Positions 50,747 to 59,693 of a stretch of DNA of 64,000 bases are shown here, in pieces. The notes beneath the pieces were generated by a model that worked only from the letters and a program-made list of their open reading frames with translations, was not told the origin of the DNA and searched no databases. Each line of letters starts with the position of its first letter. Positions within the stretch are counted from its first letter, which is position 1. The position numbers and the translations under genes are program-made. This DNA comes from Lysinibacillus odysseyi 34hs-1 = NBRC 100172 (lineage in GTDB: Bacteria > Bacillota > Bacilli > Bacillales_A > Planococcaceae): NCBI RefSeq assembly GCF_001591965.1, contig NZ_BCVX01000015.1, positions 21,436-85,435 of the forward strand, given 5' to 3'.

Positions 50747-52462
50747 ATGAAGCAACAAGTTGAATACCAAACAAGCTGGTGGTCACGTGCTCCCCGGTCA
50801 CCTTATTTCGTCTATCTATTGATTTCACCTTTATTTCTTATTTTATTTGCCTATGTAGTCTATCCATTTTACTCTACATTTCTTCAAAGCTTTTCGGGTG
50901 ATGATACTCTTGCTAACTACCGGAAATTTTTCAGTCTGGAGAGTACGGCTAACCTAGAAGCATTATGGAACAGTGTTTATATTTCCATCATCAGCGTCAT
51001 CTGCTGTGCAGTTGTCGGAGTAACAATGGCATTCCTTTTGGAGCGGTATGAGTTCCCGGGACGCAGATTGCTGTCTGTCCTTGTACTGGTTCCGATGGCA
51101 CTTCCTCCTCTTGTCGGTGTACTTTCCTTCACCTTTTTATACGGGGAAAGCGGTATCTTCCCCCGCTTCTTCCAGCAGCTATTCGCACTTGAGGAAGTGC
51201 CTTTTTCCTTAAAGGGCATTTGGGGTGTTGTCGTTGTGCACACATTTACAATGTACACATATTTTTATCTAACAGCGTCCGCCGCCATAAAAGGGCTTGA
51301 TCCATCATTGGAGGAGGCAGCAACAAGCTTAGGAGCCGGACGAATCCGAGTTTGGAGAAAAGTCATTTTACCAATGCTGACACCGTCCATTGTTGCCTCT
51401 TCCCTGCTCGTTTTCATGGTATCGATGGCTTCTTATACTGCCCCGCTCATGTTCGGGGTGGAACGGACGATGACGATGCAGATTTATTTGGCGCGTACAA
51501 ATGGGAATTTAGATATGGCAGCGACACAATCCACCATTTTATCGATTGTCTCTATTCTATTTTTACTAATCATGCGCTGGTATCAAAACCGGCGTAATTA
51601 CCAAAATTTGAGCAAAGGAGTCAGCGTTCACCGTTCAGAAGTTACATCAAAACCGCTAAAAACTATTTCTATCTTTCTATCCTTTGTCGGGACATTGATT
51701 CTTATTCTACCAATATTGGTACTGATTCTTATCTCCTTTTCGAAAGATGGGGCTTGGACAATTCAGATTTTACCGACGGATTATACGCTGGATCATTATA
51801 AAGCACTATTTACAGACGAACGAACATGGCGGCCGATTTGGAATTCCATCCAGATGGGAGCTGTTGCGACAGTCGGCAACATTCTTTTTGGGGTCGCGGC
51901 TGCCTATGCAATGGTACGACTGAGTTTCAAGGGAAAATCACTGCTCGATACCCTTATTATGATTCCATGGGCACTGCCTGGAACGGTTGTCGCCGTCAAC
52001 CTCATTGCCGCCTTCAGTACAGAAAGCCCGTTCGCCTTTAATCAAGTACTCATTGGAACGTTTTGGATTTTGCCGCTTGCCTATTTTGTCCGGCACTTGC
52101 CACTTGTATTCCGGTCTACCTCGGCTTCCTTGCTGCAGCTGGATCAATCCATTGAAGAGGCATCCCGCAGCTTAGGGGCAGGATGGTGGTACACATTTAA
52201 AAGAATTGTCCTGCCGTTGACCCTGTCCGGCATCATTGCTGGTACATTACTGGCGCTTGTTCAAAGTATAGGAGAATTTGTAGCGTCTATCTTACTATAT
52301 AGCACAACAACGATTCCTTTATCGGTTGCTATATTTCAAAAGCTGTATGCATTTAAATTTGGTACGGCCTGTGCATACGGAGTGCTCCAAATACTGCTTA
52401 TTTTACTTGTTTTGTTGATTTCTGAAAAACTGTCTAAAGGTTCGGCCGGTTCTGCCATATAA
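50747..52462 (+). CDS. ABC transporter permease with two fused permease domains (FbpB-like)
   Basis: 571-aa protein with about 12 helices. Two copies of the binding-protein-dependent permease domain are fused, each with its EAA loop: LEEAATSLGAGRIRVWRKVILPMLTPSIVASSLLVFMVSM and IEEASRSLGAGWWYTFKRIVLPLTLSGIIAGTLLALVQSIGEFVA. Fused permeases are usual for Fe3+/polyanion importers such as FbpB. It follows the ATPase after 12 bp. Confidence 0.92.
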   Translation: MKQQVEYQTSWWSRAPRSPYFVYLLISPLFLILFAYVVYPFYSTFLQSFSGDDTLANYRKFFSLESTANLEALWNSVYISIISVICCAVVGVTMAFLLERYEFPGRRLLSVLVLVPMALPPLVGVLSFTFLYGESGIFPRFFQQLFALEEVPFSLKGIWGVVVVHTFTMYTYFYLTASAAIKGLDPSLEEAATSLGAGRIRVWRKVILPMLTPSIVASSLLVFMVSMASYTAPLMFGVERTMTMQIYLARTNGNLDMAATQSTILSIVSILFLLIMRWYQNRRNYQNLSKGVSVHRSEVTSKPLKTISIFLSFVGTLILILPILVLILISFSKDGAWTIQILPTDYTLDHYKALFTDERTWRPIWNSIQMGAVATVGNILFGVAAAYAMVRLSFKGKSLLDTLIMIPWALPGTVVAVNLIAAFSTESPFAFNQVLIGTFWILPLAYFVRHLPLVFRSTSASLLQLDQSIEEASRSLGAGWWYTFKRIVLPLTLSGIIAGTLLALVQSIGEFVASILLYSTTTIPLSVAIFQKLYAFKFGTACAYGVLQILLILLVLLISEKLSKGSAGSAI

Positions 52463-52498
52463 TGATTTCACCAGCATTTAATGGAGGAAGATGAGGTT

Positions 52499-54019
52499 AT
52501 GTTTTTTCAGGATTATAAAAATCATATTAATGAAGTAGAAGGTACCAATTTCCCGTCGAACAGCTATCGTCAAATGGTTCTGCAGCCCGCCTATAATGAG
52601 GCAAAGCAGCGGTTTTTAACATCTATGATACAGATTCATATTGCGCATCTAAAAATGCTGGAGGAGCAAAAGCTGGTAACAGCAGAGGATGCAAAGAAAA
52701 TTGGCAAGGCACTGAAAAAGCTGGATTTGGAATATTTTAAAACCGGAGATTACAGTCCGCAATTTGAGGATTTGTTTTTCCGCATTGAAGATAAATTAAT
52801 TGAGCTCGGTGGGGATATAGCGGGTAATTTGCATATCGCAAGAAGCAGAAATGATATGGGGATTGCCATTTATCGCATGACACTACGGAAAAAGCTTCTG
52901 TCCGTCATGGAGGAGCTCCTGCAGCTCCGAGCTTCCCTCATTGCCTTTGCCGAGGAGCACGTCGATACTATTATGATCGGCTATACCCATACACAGCAGG
53001 CACAGCCTACTACATTCGCCCATTATCTGAAGGCTGTGATCAATCAGCTGACACGTGATTTTCACCGCATGCAGGCTGCCTTCAGTACTATTAATAAAAG
53101 CAGTATGGGTGCTGCTGCTCTTACGACAACAGGATTCCGTATCAGCCGTGAGCGTATGCAGGAACTTCTTGCCTTTGATGGACTTATTGAAAATGCATGG
53201 GATGCTGTAGCGGGTGCTGATTATATCGCGGAAGCGGCCAGTGTCATCCAATTAGCAGCTCTTAATCTTGGGCGTACCTCTCAGGACTTCCTCTTATGGG
53301 CAACACAGGAGTTTAACACATTCCGTCTTGCAAGTCCTTACGTTCAAGTCAGCTCTATCATGCCTCAGAAGCGCAATCCGGTATCAATTGAGCATACCCG
53401 CTCTCTTCTCTCCTCGGTCGTAGGTGATACGGGAACCGTCCTGCAGATGATTCATAATACGCCATTTGGTGATATTGTCGATACGGAAGATGACATGCAG
53501 CCATTTTTATGGCGGGCAATGGATCGTCTTATCGGCATTTATAAGCTGTTTGGCAGTCTTGTCCTTACGATGAATGTCAATAAGGAAAGCTTACTGGAGC
53601 GGGCAAGGAACAGCTTTGCCAATGTAACGGAGCTGGCCGATACACTTGTCCGTTCCGAAAAAATTTCGTTCCGCCAGTCGCATAGCATTGTCAGTAAATG
53701 TGTCCGGACATTAATGGAATCCGGTGAAGAGTCTCTCGAAAAACTGACATGGGAAATCGCCAATGAAAAAGCGGTGGAGGTAACGAAAAAACCGCTTCAT
53801 ATTTCTAAAAAGGACTTTTACAATGCATTAAAGCCCGAATATTTTGTACAGGTACGGACATTGCTTGGAGGACCTGCTCCTGAAACAATGAGACGCTCCT
53901 TAAGAATTGCTGAAAGAGACTCCTCTACTTTACTAGAATGGGTGAAAGACAAGAAAGAGGCTATTATAGCAGCTGAACAAAGACTGGAAGCAATTTTACA
54001 AGGATGGGATACTAATTGA
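52499..54019 (+). CDS. Fumarase/aspartase-superfamily lyase (argininosuccinate-lyase-like)
   Basis: 506-aa enzyme of the ASL branch. The three conserved regions are present: HIARSRNDMGIAIYRM (residues 112-127, ASL has HxGRSRNDQ), GYTHTQQAQPTTFAHYL (161-177) and the signature SSIMPQKRNPVSIEH (285-299) with the mobile catalytic Ser. The changes G to A and Q to M in the first loop are at ASL substrate-contacting places. It lies in an operon of an ABC importer and a BadF-type kinase with no arg genes, so it is probably not an arginine enzyme. Likely reaction: beta-elimination of fumarate from an N- or O-linked dicarboxylate. ATG 52499 is chosen; no ribosome site fits the earlier ATG at 52481. Confidence 0.85.
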   Translation: MFFQDYKNHINEVEGTNFPSNSYRQMVLQPAYNEAKQRFLTSMIQIHIAHLKMLEEQKLVTAEDAKKIGKALKKLDLEYFKTGDYSPQFEDLFFRIEDKLIELGGDIAGNLHIARSRNDMGIAIYRMTLRKKLLSVMEELLQLRASLIAFAEEHVDTIMIGYTHTQQAQPTTFAHYLKAVINQLTRDFHRMQAAFSTINKSSMGAAALTTTGFRISRERMQELLAFDGLIENAWDAVAGADYIAEAASVIQLAALNLGRTSQDFLLWATQEFNTFRLASPYVQVSSIMPQKRNPVSIEHTRSLLSSVVGDTGTVLQMIHNTPFGDIVDTEDDMQPFLWRAMDRLIGIYKLFGSLVLTMNVNKESLLERARNSFANVTELADTLVRSEKISFRQSHSIVSKCVRTLMESGEESLEKLTWEIANEKAVEVTKKPLHISKKDFYNALKPEYFVQVRTLLGGPAPETMRRSLRIAERDSSTLLEWVKDKKEAIIAAEQRLEAILQGWDTN

Positions 54020-54954
54020 GAAAAATCCTATTAGCAGTCGATGGCGGCGCAACAAAAACAACGATGACCATCAGGACAGAAGATGGACGGGAGCTGTTTA
54101 CCAAGACATCTACTGGATCAAATTATCAGGCAGTCGGACAGGGGCGTGTCATCGAGCTATTTGAAGCATTGCTGAACGATGCACAAAAAGCGGTTTCCAT
54201 CCGTGAGATAACCGCTGCTGTGTTTGCAATAGCCGGTATGGATACGGATGAAGATGCCAAAGTCATTCGAAATCTAGTGGAGACCAGTCTCCAGCATTCA
54301 GCCCTTACCATCAAAAAGCTCGTCATCGAAAATGATGTAGAAGCGGCACTGCTGGGGTTAGCACAAAGACAGCCTGCCTCCCTCCTCATTTCAGGAACAG
54401 GATCAGTATGCTTCAGCTATGATGGGGAGAAAGTGGTTCGTACTGGCGGCTGGGGGCATCGGGCAGGGGATGAAGGAAGCGGATATTGGATTGGAAGGCA
54501 AATAGCAAAGGCTATCTTCCGTGCTGCAGATGGTCGTACTGCACCAACCAAACTGACTGAACTTGTTCTTCAAGCAAATGATTTAGACGGTATAGATTCC
54601 CTGATGAACTGGCTGTATAGGGCAGACTATACAAATGCCCGGCTCGCCTGCCTCAGCACCTATCTTCAGGAGGCAGTAGAACAAGGGGATGAAGCTGCTA
54701 GAGAGATTGCGGAAAAGGCTGCTGAAGAGCTTGCCTTGCTTGCAACAGCAGCCTTACAAAAAATAAGGTATAGTGGAGAAACGCATCCATTTTATATAAA
54801 CGGCGGTGTCTTGAAAAATACTCCTGTTATTTATGATTTATTTACAAGTAAATTGGCGAAAGCCTTCCCGTCAGTTCAATTCAAGCTTTGCGAGGAAAAG
54901 CCCATTGAATATATTGTAAAACGGGTCACACATATTTCTCAGACTGATAAATAA
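54016..54954 (+). CDS. BadF/BadG/BcrA-type ATPase, N-acetylglucosamine-kinase-like
   Basis: 312-aa ATP-dependent kinase of the ASKHA fold. Phosphate-1 loop ILLAVDGGATKTTMTIRTEDG, then LLISGTGSVCFSYDGEKVVRTGGWGHRAGDEGSGYWIGRQIAKA, the GDEGSGYWIG and GGWG features of NAGK, and a C-terminal phosphate-2/adenosine part with INGGVLKNTPV. The start is TTG, overlapping the lyase stop as TTGA, so translation is coupled. It is the last gene of the operon and the only sugar-kinase-like gene in it. Substrate probably an aminosugar or sugar derivative, unproved. Confidence 0.85.
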   Translation: MRKILLAVDGGATKTTMTIRTEDGRELFTKTSTGSNYQAVGQGRVIELFEALLNDAQKAVSIREITAAVFAIAGMDTDEDAKVIRNLVETSLQHSALTIKKLVIENDVEAALLGLAQRQPASLLISGTGSVCFSYDGEKVVRTGGWGHRAGDEGSGYWIGRQIAKAIFRAADGRTAPTKLTELVLQANDLDGIDSLMNWLYRADYTNARLACLSTYLQEAVEQGDEAAREIAEKAAEELALLATAALQKIRYSGETHPFYINGGVLKNTPVIYDLFTSKLAKAFPSVQFKLCEEKPIEYIVKRVTHISQTDK

Positions 54955-55013
54955 GTGAAGCTGACAGTCACCGAAAGTAATGAAAAATATAAGTAACTAG
55001 TCAATACAAAAAC

Positions 55014-55053
55014 AGAGCCGTGTAGAAAGTTTTACTTTCTACACGGCTCTTTT
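55014..55053 (+). terminator. Rho-independent terminator of the transporter-lyase-kinase operon
   Basis: 17-bp perfect arms AGAGCCGTGTAGAAAGT (55014-55030) and its complement (55034-55050), 3-nt loop, then TTTT. It can act in both directions. Confidence 0.9.
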
Positions 55054-55137
55054 ACTACATATTCACTAAAACAGCGTAGCTTTTTCATCGTCCGAAATGC
55101 AGCCTTCTTGTTTTAAAAGTTCGTCTCAAAAAACTTT

Positions 55138-56388
55138 TCAGATGTTACCTTCAATTGCGACTTTTTTAGCTCCGCTTTCCGCCGTAAAATAAACATAATC
55201 CCCTTCAATGAACAGGTCTTTTACTTCTTCTTTAAAAAGGGTTGTGAGCTCTGTACCATCCATCCGGATTTTTGATAAATAGGCTCCTTTTGAATAGTTG
55301 CTGAAATATAGCCAATCCCCTGCGCCTACAATATAAAGAGCCCGGACATCTGCTACTTTCGTCATTTTACCAGTCGTCTTATTCAGCTTATAAAGCTTGT
55401 TTTCATCTTCAGAATGGCTGAAATAAATATCGTCCCCAAATTCATAGCTATCTTGTACGACATGCATGAAGCTGTATGTGGAGCTTTCGGCTTTTGGATA
55501 AGCTGCTGCCTCCCATGAATGGTCCACTCTCATATCACGATCATTCAAAAGGAAGTAATCATAGCGAACACCATTCCCGCGGTCAGGAACAGGGTCATTC
55601 CATGTCGTATCGAGATGATACCATTCTCCATCTACCTTCACCAGATTCCATGCATGCCCCCCTGTATAGACCTCCCCTACCACATACATTGATTCCATTC
55701 CCAGGGCCTCCAGTAATTTCTGAGCAAATAATGCATAGCCCTGGCACACTCCTTTTCCTTCATAGGCAACGGCATAGGCGCTATGGGAACTGGCAATGGA
55801 TTCCTCGCTATATTCGGTATTCTTGACAATATAGTCATTTACAAATTTCACTTTTTCAAAATCTGTCATTTCCTCCGGTTGGGCTGTAGAGACAATCGAA
55901 TCTACCATAGATTCTACTGCCTTTTCCTGTTGGAGATTTGTCAGGTAGCTTTGCTTCACTCGAATAGTTGCCTTTGTTTTACTGTATTCATATTCCATTT
56001 CGCGATTTGACAAATGCCCCGCAATATACGTGTCACGCTGAGCTGCTTCTTCTGTAGCTTTTGTCAACAGACGCTCGATTTCCGCCGTACTCCCTCGATA
56101 TTCGATTGTAAATTCTGTATCCAGTCTGCTGAAATGATAAAAAAATGCTTCTGCCAATTGTTCCACATTTTCTACTTTTGCTGGTTTGGTTGCTTGTGCG
56201 ATTTGTTCTGTCTGATTTGCTGTCTCTATAAGCTGTTGATCTGATGTACGTTCTGCTTTGATAGGCTCAGCCGTCTCTACGGTAACGTTTTCAGCTGGGA
56301 CACGGTCAGTCAAAAATTTTGATGCTTCATCATACACCGGCTTGGCAAACACAACTAAAATAACTAGAAACGTTATTCGCTTTAACAT
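55138..56388 (-). CDS. Exported transglutaminase-like protein
   Basis: 416-aa protein. An N-terminal hydrophobic segment (residues 2-16) is a signal or anchor. After a low-complexity linker, the transglutaminase-like core at about 175-270 shows the catalytic triad: Cys215 in GKGVCQGYA, His245 in TGGHAWN and Asp260 in WYHLDTTWNDP. The C-terminal 120 residues (YSFMHVVQDSYEFGDDIYFSHSEDENKLYKLN onward) repeat a DUF5050-like beta-propeller pattern. The fold is shared with peptide-cleaving and cross-linking enzymes of the envelope. The gene begins 19 bp after a CstR-type repressor gene on the same strand, an unusual pairing. Confidence 0.87.
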   Translation of the reverse strand: MLKRITFLVILVVFAKPVYDEASKFLTDRVPAENVTVETAEPIKAERTSDQQLIETANQTEQIAQATKPAKVENVEQLAEAFFYHFSRLDTEFTIEYRGSTAEIERLLTKATEEAAQRDTYIAGHLSNREMEYEYSKTKATIRVKQSYLTNLQQEKAVESMVDSIVSTAQPEEMTDFEKVKFVNDYIVKNTEYSEESIASSHSAYAVAYEGKGVCQGYALFAQKLLEALGMESMYVVGEVYTGGHAWNLVKVDGEWYHLDTTWNDPVPDRGNGVRYDYFLLNDRDMRVDHSWEAAAYPKAESSTYSFMHVVQDSYEFGDDIYFSHSEDENKLYKLNKTTGKMTKVADVRALYIVGAGDWLYFSNYSKGAYLSKIRMDGTELTTLFKEEVKDLFIEGDYVYFTAESGAKKVAIEGNI

Positions 56389-56406
56389 ACATCTCTCCCC
56401 AATCTA

Positions 56407-56667
56407 TTAACGGCTCTTTACAACAAGGTTGACCGCCTCTTTAATCATTTCGTCCACCCTGCCTTCAATCCCTTCTGCATTACGCACACATTCTACTAAA
56501 TTTTCGCTGACGATAACACCGATTGTGCGGTCTACTGCTGAGCGCACTGCTGATAATTGCGTCACAACATCCTTACAATCCTTTCCATCTTCCATCATTT
56601 TTAGAACACCACGCAGCTGTCCTTCTATTCTTTTCACACGGTTTTTTACCGGATCTGTATATTCCAT
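56407..56667 (-). CDS. CstR-type repressor, paralogue
   Basis: 86-aa CsoR/FrmR-family repressor: VKNRVKRIEGQLRGVLKMMEDGKDCKDVVTQLSAVRSAVDRTIGVIVSENLVECVRN and KEAVNLVVKSR. Cys31 and Cys60 stand exactly as in CstR, with no copper-site His. It is closely similar to the CstR at 12.7 kb (identical core segments). The ATG has AAAGGG 9 nt upstream. It is followed by the exported transglutaminase gene after 18 bp and no rhodanese, so its regulon may differ. Confidence 0.85.
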   Translation of the reverse strand: MEYTDPVKNRVKRIEGQLRGVLKMMEDGKDCKDVVTQLSAVRSAVDRTIGVIVSENLVECVRNAEGIEGRVDEMIKEAVNLVVKSR

Positions 56668-56717
56668 ATTTTTTATCCCTTTCTCGCCTTTTCTTTTACG
56701 ATACCGTATTTTTTATC

Positions 56718-56751
56718 TAAATAAAAAGATTCCGCTTTTCCGCGGAATCTT
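56718..56751 (-). terminator. Rho-independent terminator of the DUF1232 gene
   Basis: Perfect arms AAGATTCCGC (56726-56735) and GCGGAATCTT (56742-56751), 6-nt loop, followed on the minus strand by TTTATTTAG, 3 bp after the DUF1232 stop. Confidence 0.85.
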
Positions 56752-56754
56752 GTC

Positions 56755-57159
56755 CTATTCTACACTTTCAGCTTCTAACTCATTATAATTATAACGATCG
56801 CCCAATGTTTTCTTCAGTAATGTATGGGCTTCTTCCTTCATTTCATCATCAATGCTCATAAATACCTTTGTTAGCGCAGCCGTCATGACGACTACATCAT
56901 CTGATAACCCCACAACTGGCAGGAGGTCAGCTACTACATCAAAAGGGAAAATAAAATAACCGAGCGCCCCTAGAATAATCATTTTATTGGCCTTTGACAT
57001 ATTCGGACTTTTTAGTGCTGTATATAATGTTGCCGCCGCATGCAAGCCTTTATAGCCCATTTTCGTTCCATACTTTTTTACTGTGTGAAAAAATCCTTCG
57101 TCTGAAAAGTGTTTTTCCTTACCTGCAATCATTTGCTCCATTGATTGTTTGTCGTCCAT
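56755..57159 (-). CDS. DUF1232 (YkvA-like) protein
   Basis: 134-aa protein with a hydrophobic central pair (ANKMIILGALGYFIFPFDVVADLLPVVGLSDDVVVMTAALTKV). The FPFDVVADLLPVVGLSDD motif defines DUF1232. Probably membrane-associated; function not known. Its flanking helices are amphipathic. Monocistronic. Confidence 0.85.
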   Translation of the reverse strand: MDDKQSMEQMIAGKEKHFSDEGFFHTVKKYGTKMGYKGLHAAATLYTALKSPNMSKANKMIILGALGYFIFPFDVVADLLPVVGLSDDVVVMTAALTKVFMSIDDEMKEEAHTLLKKTLGDRYNYNELEAESVE

Positions 57160-57271
57160 GCAAATGCCTCCTAAGTAAAAAAATAAGTACTACAGTTTAT
57201 TCATTCCCTGCAAGGATGATTGGTAACCCTGTAGCACTCAATAATATGTACGTTGCATATGAGAAAAGGTT

Positions 57272-57985
57272 TCATCGCTTTGTCGATTTACTCGTTAAAA
57301 AAGTTTTCCATACTTGCTGCACCATTTCTTTAGCACCAATGAGTTCATCGTAGTGAATAATAGAGTTCTTTCTTACTCTGGCTTCCCCAATCGGAATTTC
57401 ATAAATCGGAACTGCTCTTTGAATAGCCTGCACAAGCATATTGATATCAAAGTCAGCCTGCTCCCCGTCTACTTTATGCACCCAAAATAATTCACGCTTC
57501 GGAATATACCGAAGGCCGCTCTGTATATCAAGCAGGCGATGATGAAACAATACTTCAAACAGCATAGAAGCCGCACGATTCCCTAAAAAGCTTAGCACCG
57601 GTATTTCCCTTGTTCGAAATTGACGCACTCCCAGCACAATGCCATCGGAAAAAAGCTTGGCTGATTCAAGCATGAGCTTCACATCTTCAAACGTATGTTG
57701 TCCATGCGCCCCTACTATAAGTAAGCCCTCTATCTTTTTTCCATGTTTGATAATATATTCAGAGCCTGTTTTTAGTGCACGGCCCTTTCCCATATTTCGC
57801 TCATGCTCGATTACAATACAATGCGGCTGTTGTTTTAACTCCTCAAAGATGGAGGCATATTTCTCATCGCTCCCATCATTAATAATAAGGATTTTCCTAA
57901 CCGTTGTTGACCGCAGCTGTTCGACAAGCAGTAAGAGCGACTGCAGAGGGTTTAGAGCTGGTATAAGTACGATAATATCTCCCAT
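57272..57985 (-). CDS. GT2-fold glycosyltransferase with altered DxD motif
   Basis: 237-aa cytosolic protein of the dolichyl-phosphate-mannose-synthase-like GT2 group: IIVLIPALNPLQSLLLLVEQL, ILIINDGSDEKYASIFEEL, HERNMGKGRALKTGSEYI. In active relatives the next loop reads DADGQH, whose two Asp bind the metal and nucleotide sugar. Here it reads GAHGQHTFEDV, so both Asp are lost. The rest (LSFLGNRAASMLFEVLFHHRLLDIQSGLRYIPKRE) is intact. It may be a degenerate or repurposed enzyme. Substrates unknown. Confidence 0.8.
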   Translation of the reverse strand: MGDIIVLIPALNPLQSLLLLVEQLRSTTVRKILIINDGSDEKYASIFEELKQQPHCIVIEHERNMGKGRALKTGSEYIIKHGKKIEGLLIVGAHGQHTFEDVKLMLESAKLFSDGIVLGVRQFRTREIPVLSFLGNRAASMLFEVLFHHRLLDIQSGLRYIPKRELFWVHKVDGEQADFDINMLVQAIQRAVPIYEIPIGEARVRKNSIIHYDELIGAKEMVQQVWKTFLTSKSTKR

Positions 57986-58177
57986 GCAGCATTCTTCCTT
58001 TCAAGAATTGACATACACCTATTCTAACTCAAAAATTCAATTGTATGGCATAAAGCATACCGGCTTTTAAGGAATGGAATATGTAGGAGGAAGAGGCAGC
58101 CGGATTTGCTTATCTGGCTGCCCCTTTATAAACTGAGGTTCCTCTTTTACACGCATGGAAGCACAGCAAATTCGCTT

Positions 58178-59356
58178 TTACAAAGCCGCTTTGCTCTCTT
58201 TGAGTGTTTCATTGAATACTTTTACAGCTTCCTGTATATCTGCGTTTACCCCTTGTTCTTGCAATGCTTCCCCGATGATCATAATCGCTTCAGCCAGTTG
58301 TTCTTCTTTTGTATTTCCCATATGGCCAATACGGAATGCCTTTCCTGCTAGATGTGCTAAAGAACCAGCTACAATAATGCCTCTTGCCGCCAGACTGCCT
58401 CTAAATTTCGCATCGTCTATACCTTCCGGGTAGAGAATACAGCTCAATGTAGGAGCGGCAACTGTTTCATCAGCAAGTGGCATCATCCCGTATGTGCGAA
58501 GGGCTGCACGTACCGACCGGCCATACGATAGATGACGCTGCTCACGTCTTTCCATTCCTTCAGCCAGGACCATCTCAAGCGCTTTATCATAAGCATAAAT
58601 AAGATTTACAGGAGGCGTTGCAAAATAGCTTGCCGGATTTTCCATAATCGGGCGCCAGTTTTTAATATCCGCATAATATGCCCGTACCTTCCCAAGAGCT
58701 TCTCTTGCAGCAAGTGCCTGCTGGCTAAACGCTATAATGGCTAGGCCCGGTGGTACCCCGATAGCTTTCTGCGAACCTGTCAAGACAATATCAATTTTAT
58801 ATTTTTCATTTCCTCCATAAGCTTTGCCCATATCCTCCTGCAAAGCAGCTGTCGCCACAACACCATCTACGATTGCTAAAGCTCCTGCTTCCTTAATAAG
58901 GGGGATTAATGCTTCTAAATCCGCAGCTACCCCTGTTGAAGTATCTGCATGTGTCACAGTGACTGCCTTATAACCACCTGTTGCCAGCTTCTCTTTTACA
59001 GCAGCTATATCTGCTCGTCTACCCCACTCTGCCTGTAATACATCTACTTCAATACCAAACGCTTCACCCAGCGGAATAAAACGGTCACCAAAGTAGCCAT
59101 GGCTGATGACAAGCAGCTTCTCTCCTTCTGCTACTGTATTAACGATGGCCATTTCCATTGCTAATGTTCCAGAGCCAGCTATGATAAATACTTCTCCGTC
59201 AGTATTAAACAATTTCTTCGTGTTTTCAATCGCTCTCTTATAGATGGCAACAAAGCGTGGATCTGTATGACCGCGTGTCTCCATAGCTAATGCCTCATAA
59301 ATTTCATCAGCCACTGGTGTTGGTCCCGGTACGAGTAAAATCTCTTTATTTTTCAT
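58178..59356 (-). CDS. Class V aminotransferase (alanine-glyoxylate/serine-pyruvate type)
   Basis: 392-aa PLP enzyme. Marks: LVPGPTPVADEIYEALAMETRGHTDPRF, the FIIAGSGTLAMEMA phosphate loop, DGVVATAALQED with the PLP Asp, and TGSQKAIGVPPGLA with the Schiff-base Lys197. The substrate-binding Arg is in KAFRIGHMGN. The family includes alanine-glyoxylate, serine-glyoxylate and PucG-type (S)-ureidoglycine-glyoxylate enzymes. It is 338 bp from the malate synthase gene on the same strand, and glyoxylate is their shared metabolite. Confidence 0.87.
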   Translation of the reverse strand: MKNKEILLVPGPTPVADEIYEALAMETRGHTDPRFVAIYKRAIENTKKLFNTDGEVFIIAGSGTLAMEMAIVNTVAEGEKLLVISHGYFGDRFIPLGEAFGIEVDVLQAEWGRRADIAAVKEKLATGGYKAVTVTHADTSTGVAADLEALIPLIKEAGALAIVDGVVATAALQEDMGKAYGGNEKYKIDIVLTGSQKAIGVPPGLAIIAFSQQALAAREALGKVRAYYADIKNWRPIMENPASYFATPPVNLIYAYDKALEMVLAEGMERREQRHLSYGRSVRAALRTYGMMPLADETVAAPTLSCILYPEGIDDAKFRGSLAARGIIVAGSLAHLAGKAFRIGHMGNTKEEQLAEAIMIIGEALQEQGVNADIQEAVKVFNETLKESKAAL

Positions 59357-59693
59357 TCCCTCTCCTCCTTGAACTATACTTTCCTGCTAGTCCCATACTA
59401 TTATTATCTGAAAATTTTTTCAATAGAACTTTTCCTATATTCCCCAGTATAGTCATTATAAAAAAATGCCTTCCCAGCCCCATCACGACCAGAAAGACAT
59501 TTTTCCCCCTTTATATAAGAACCTACGATGATTCTTCTATAATAGACCCCTTGTTTGAACGCTATATACACTATGTTATGGGAGGCAAAGCCCATATTCA
59601 AAATCCACCCCTGCCCAACTCCGTGAAAATTGGAGCAGGAGCTTCCTTGACGAACTTATAATAGTAGAGTTTTCATGTCTAACGAACAATTAA
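59357..59693. other. Intergenic region between the aminotransferase and malate synthase
   Basis: 337 bp. I see a GGAGCAGGAGC-like stretch close to 59636 and no gene. The frame at 59404-59601 has no ribosome site. A glycine-type riboswitch was looked for, since the aminotransferase would fit one, but its conserved core was not recognised. Confidence 0.4.

Noticed and set aside
52499..54019. Calling this gene argH
   Set aside because: No argininosuccinate synthase or other arg genes are near, the substrate-loop residues differ, and it is inside an importer-kinase operon.
59404..59601. Leftward frame between the aminotransferase and malate synthase
   Set aside because: No ribosome site and no protein-like pattern.
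59357..59693. Glycine riboswitch
   Set aside because: Looked for because the flanking aminotransferase handles glyoxylate/alanine/serine; the conserved core was not recognised on either strand.
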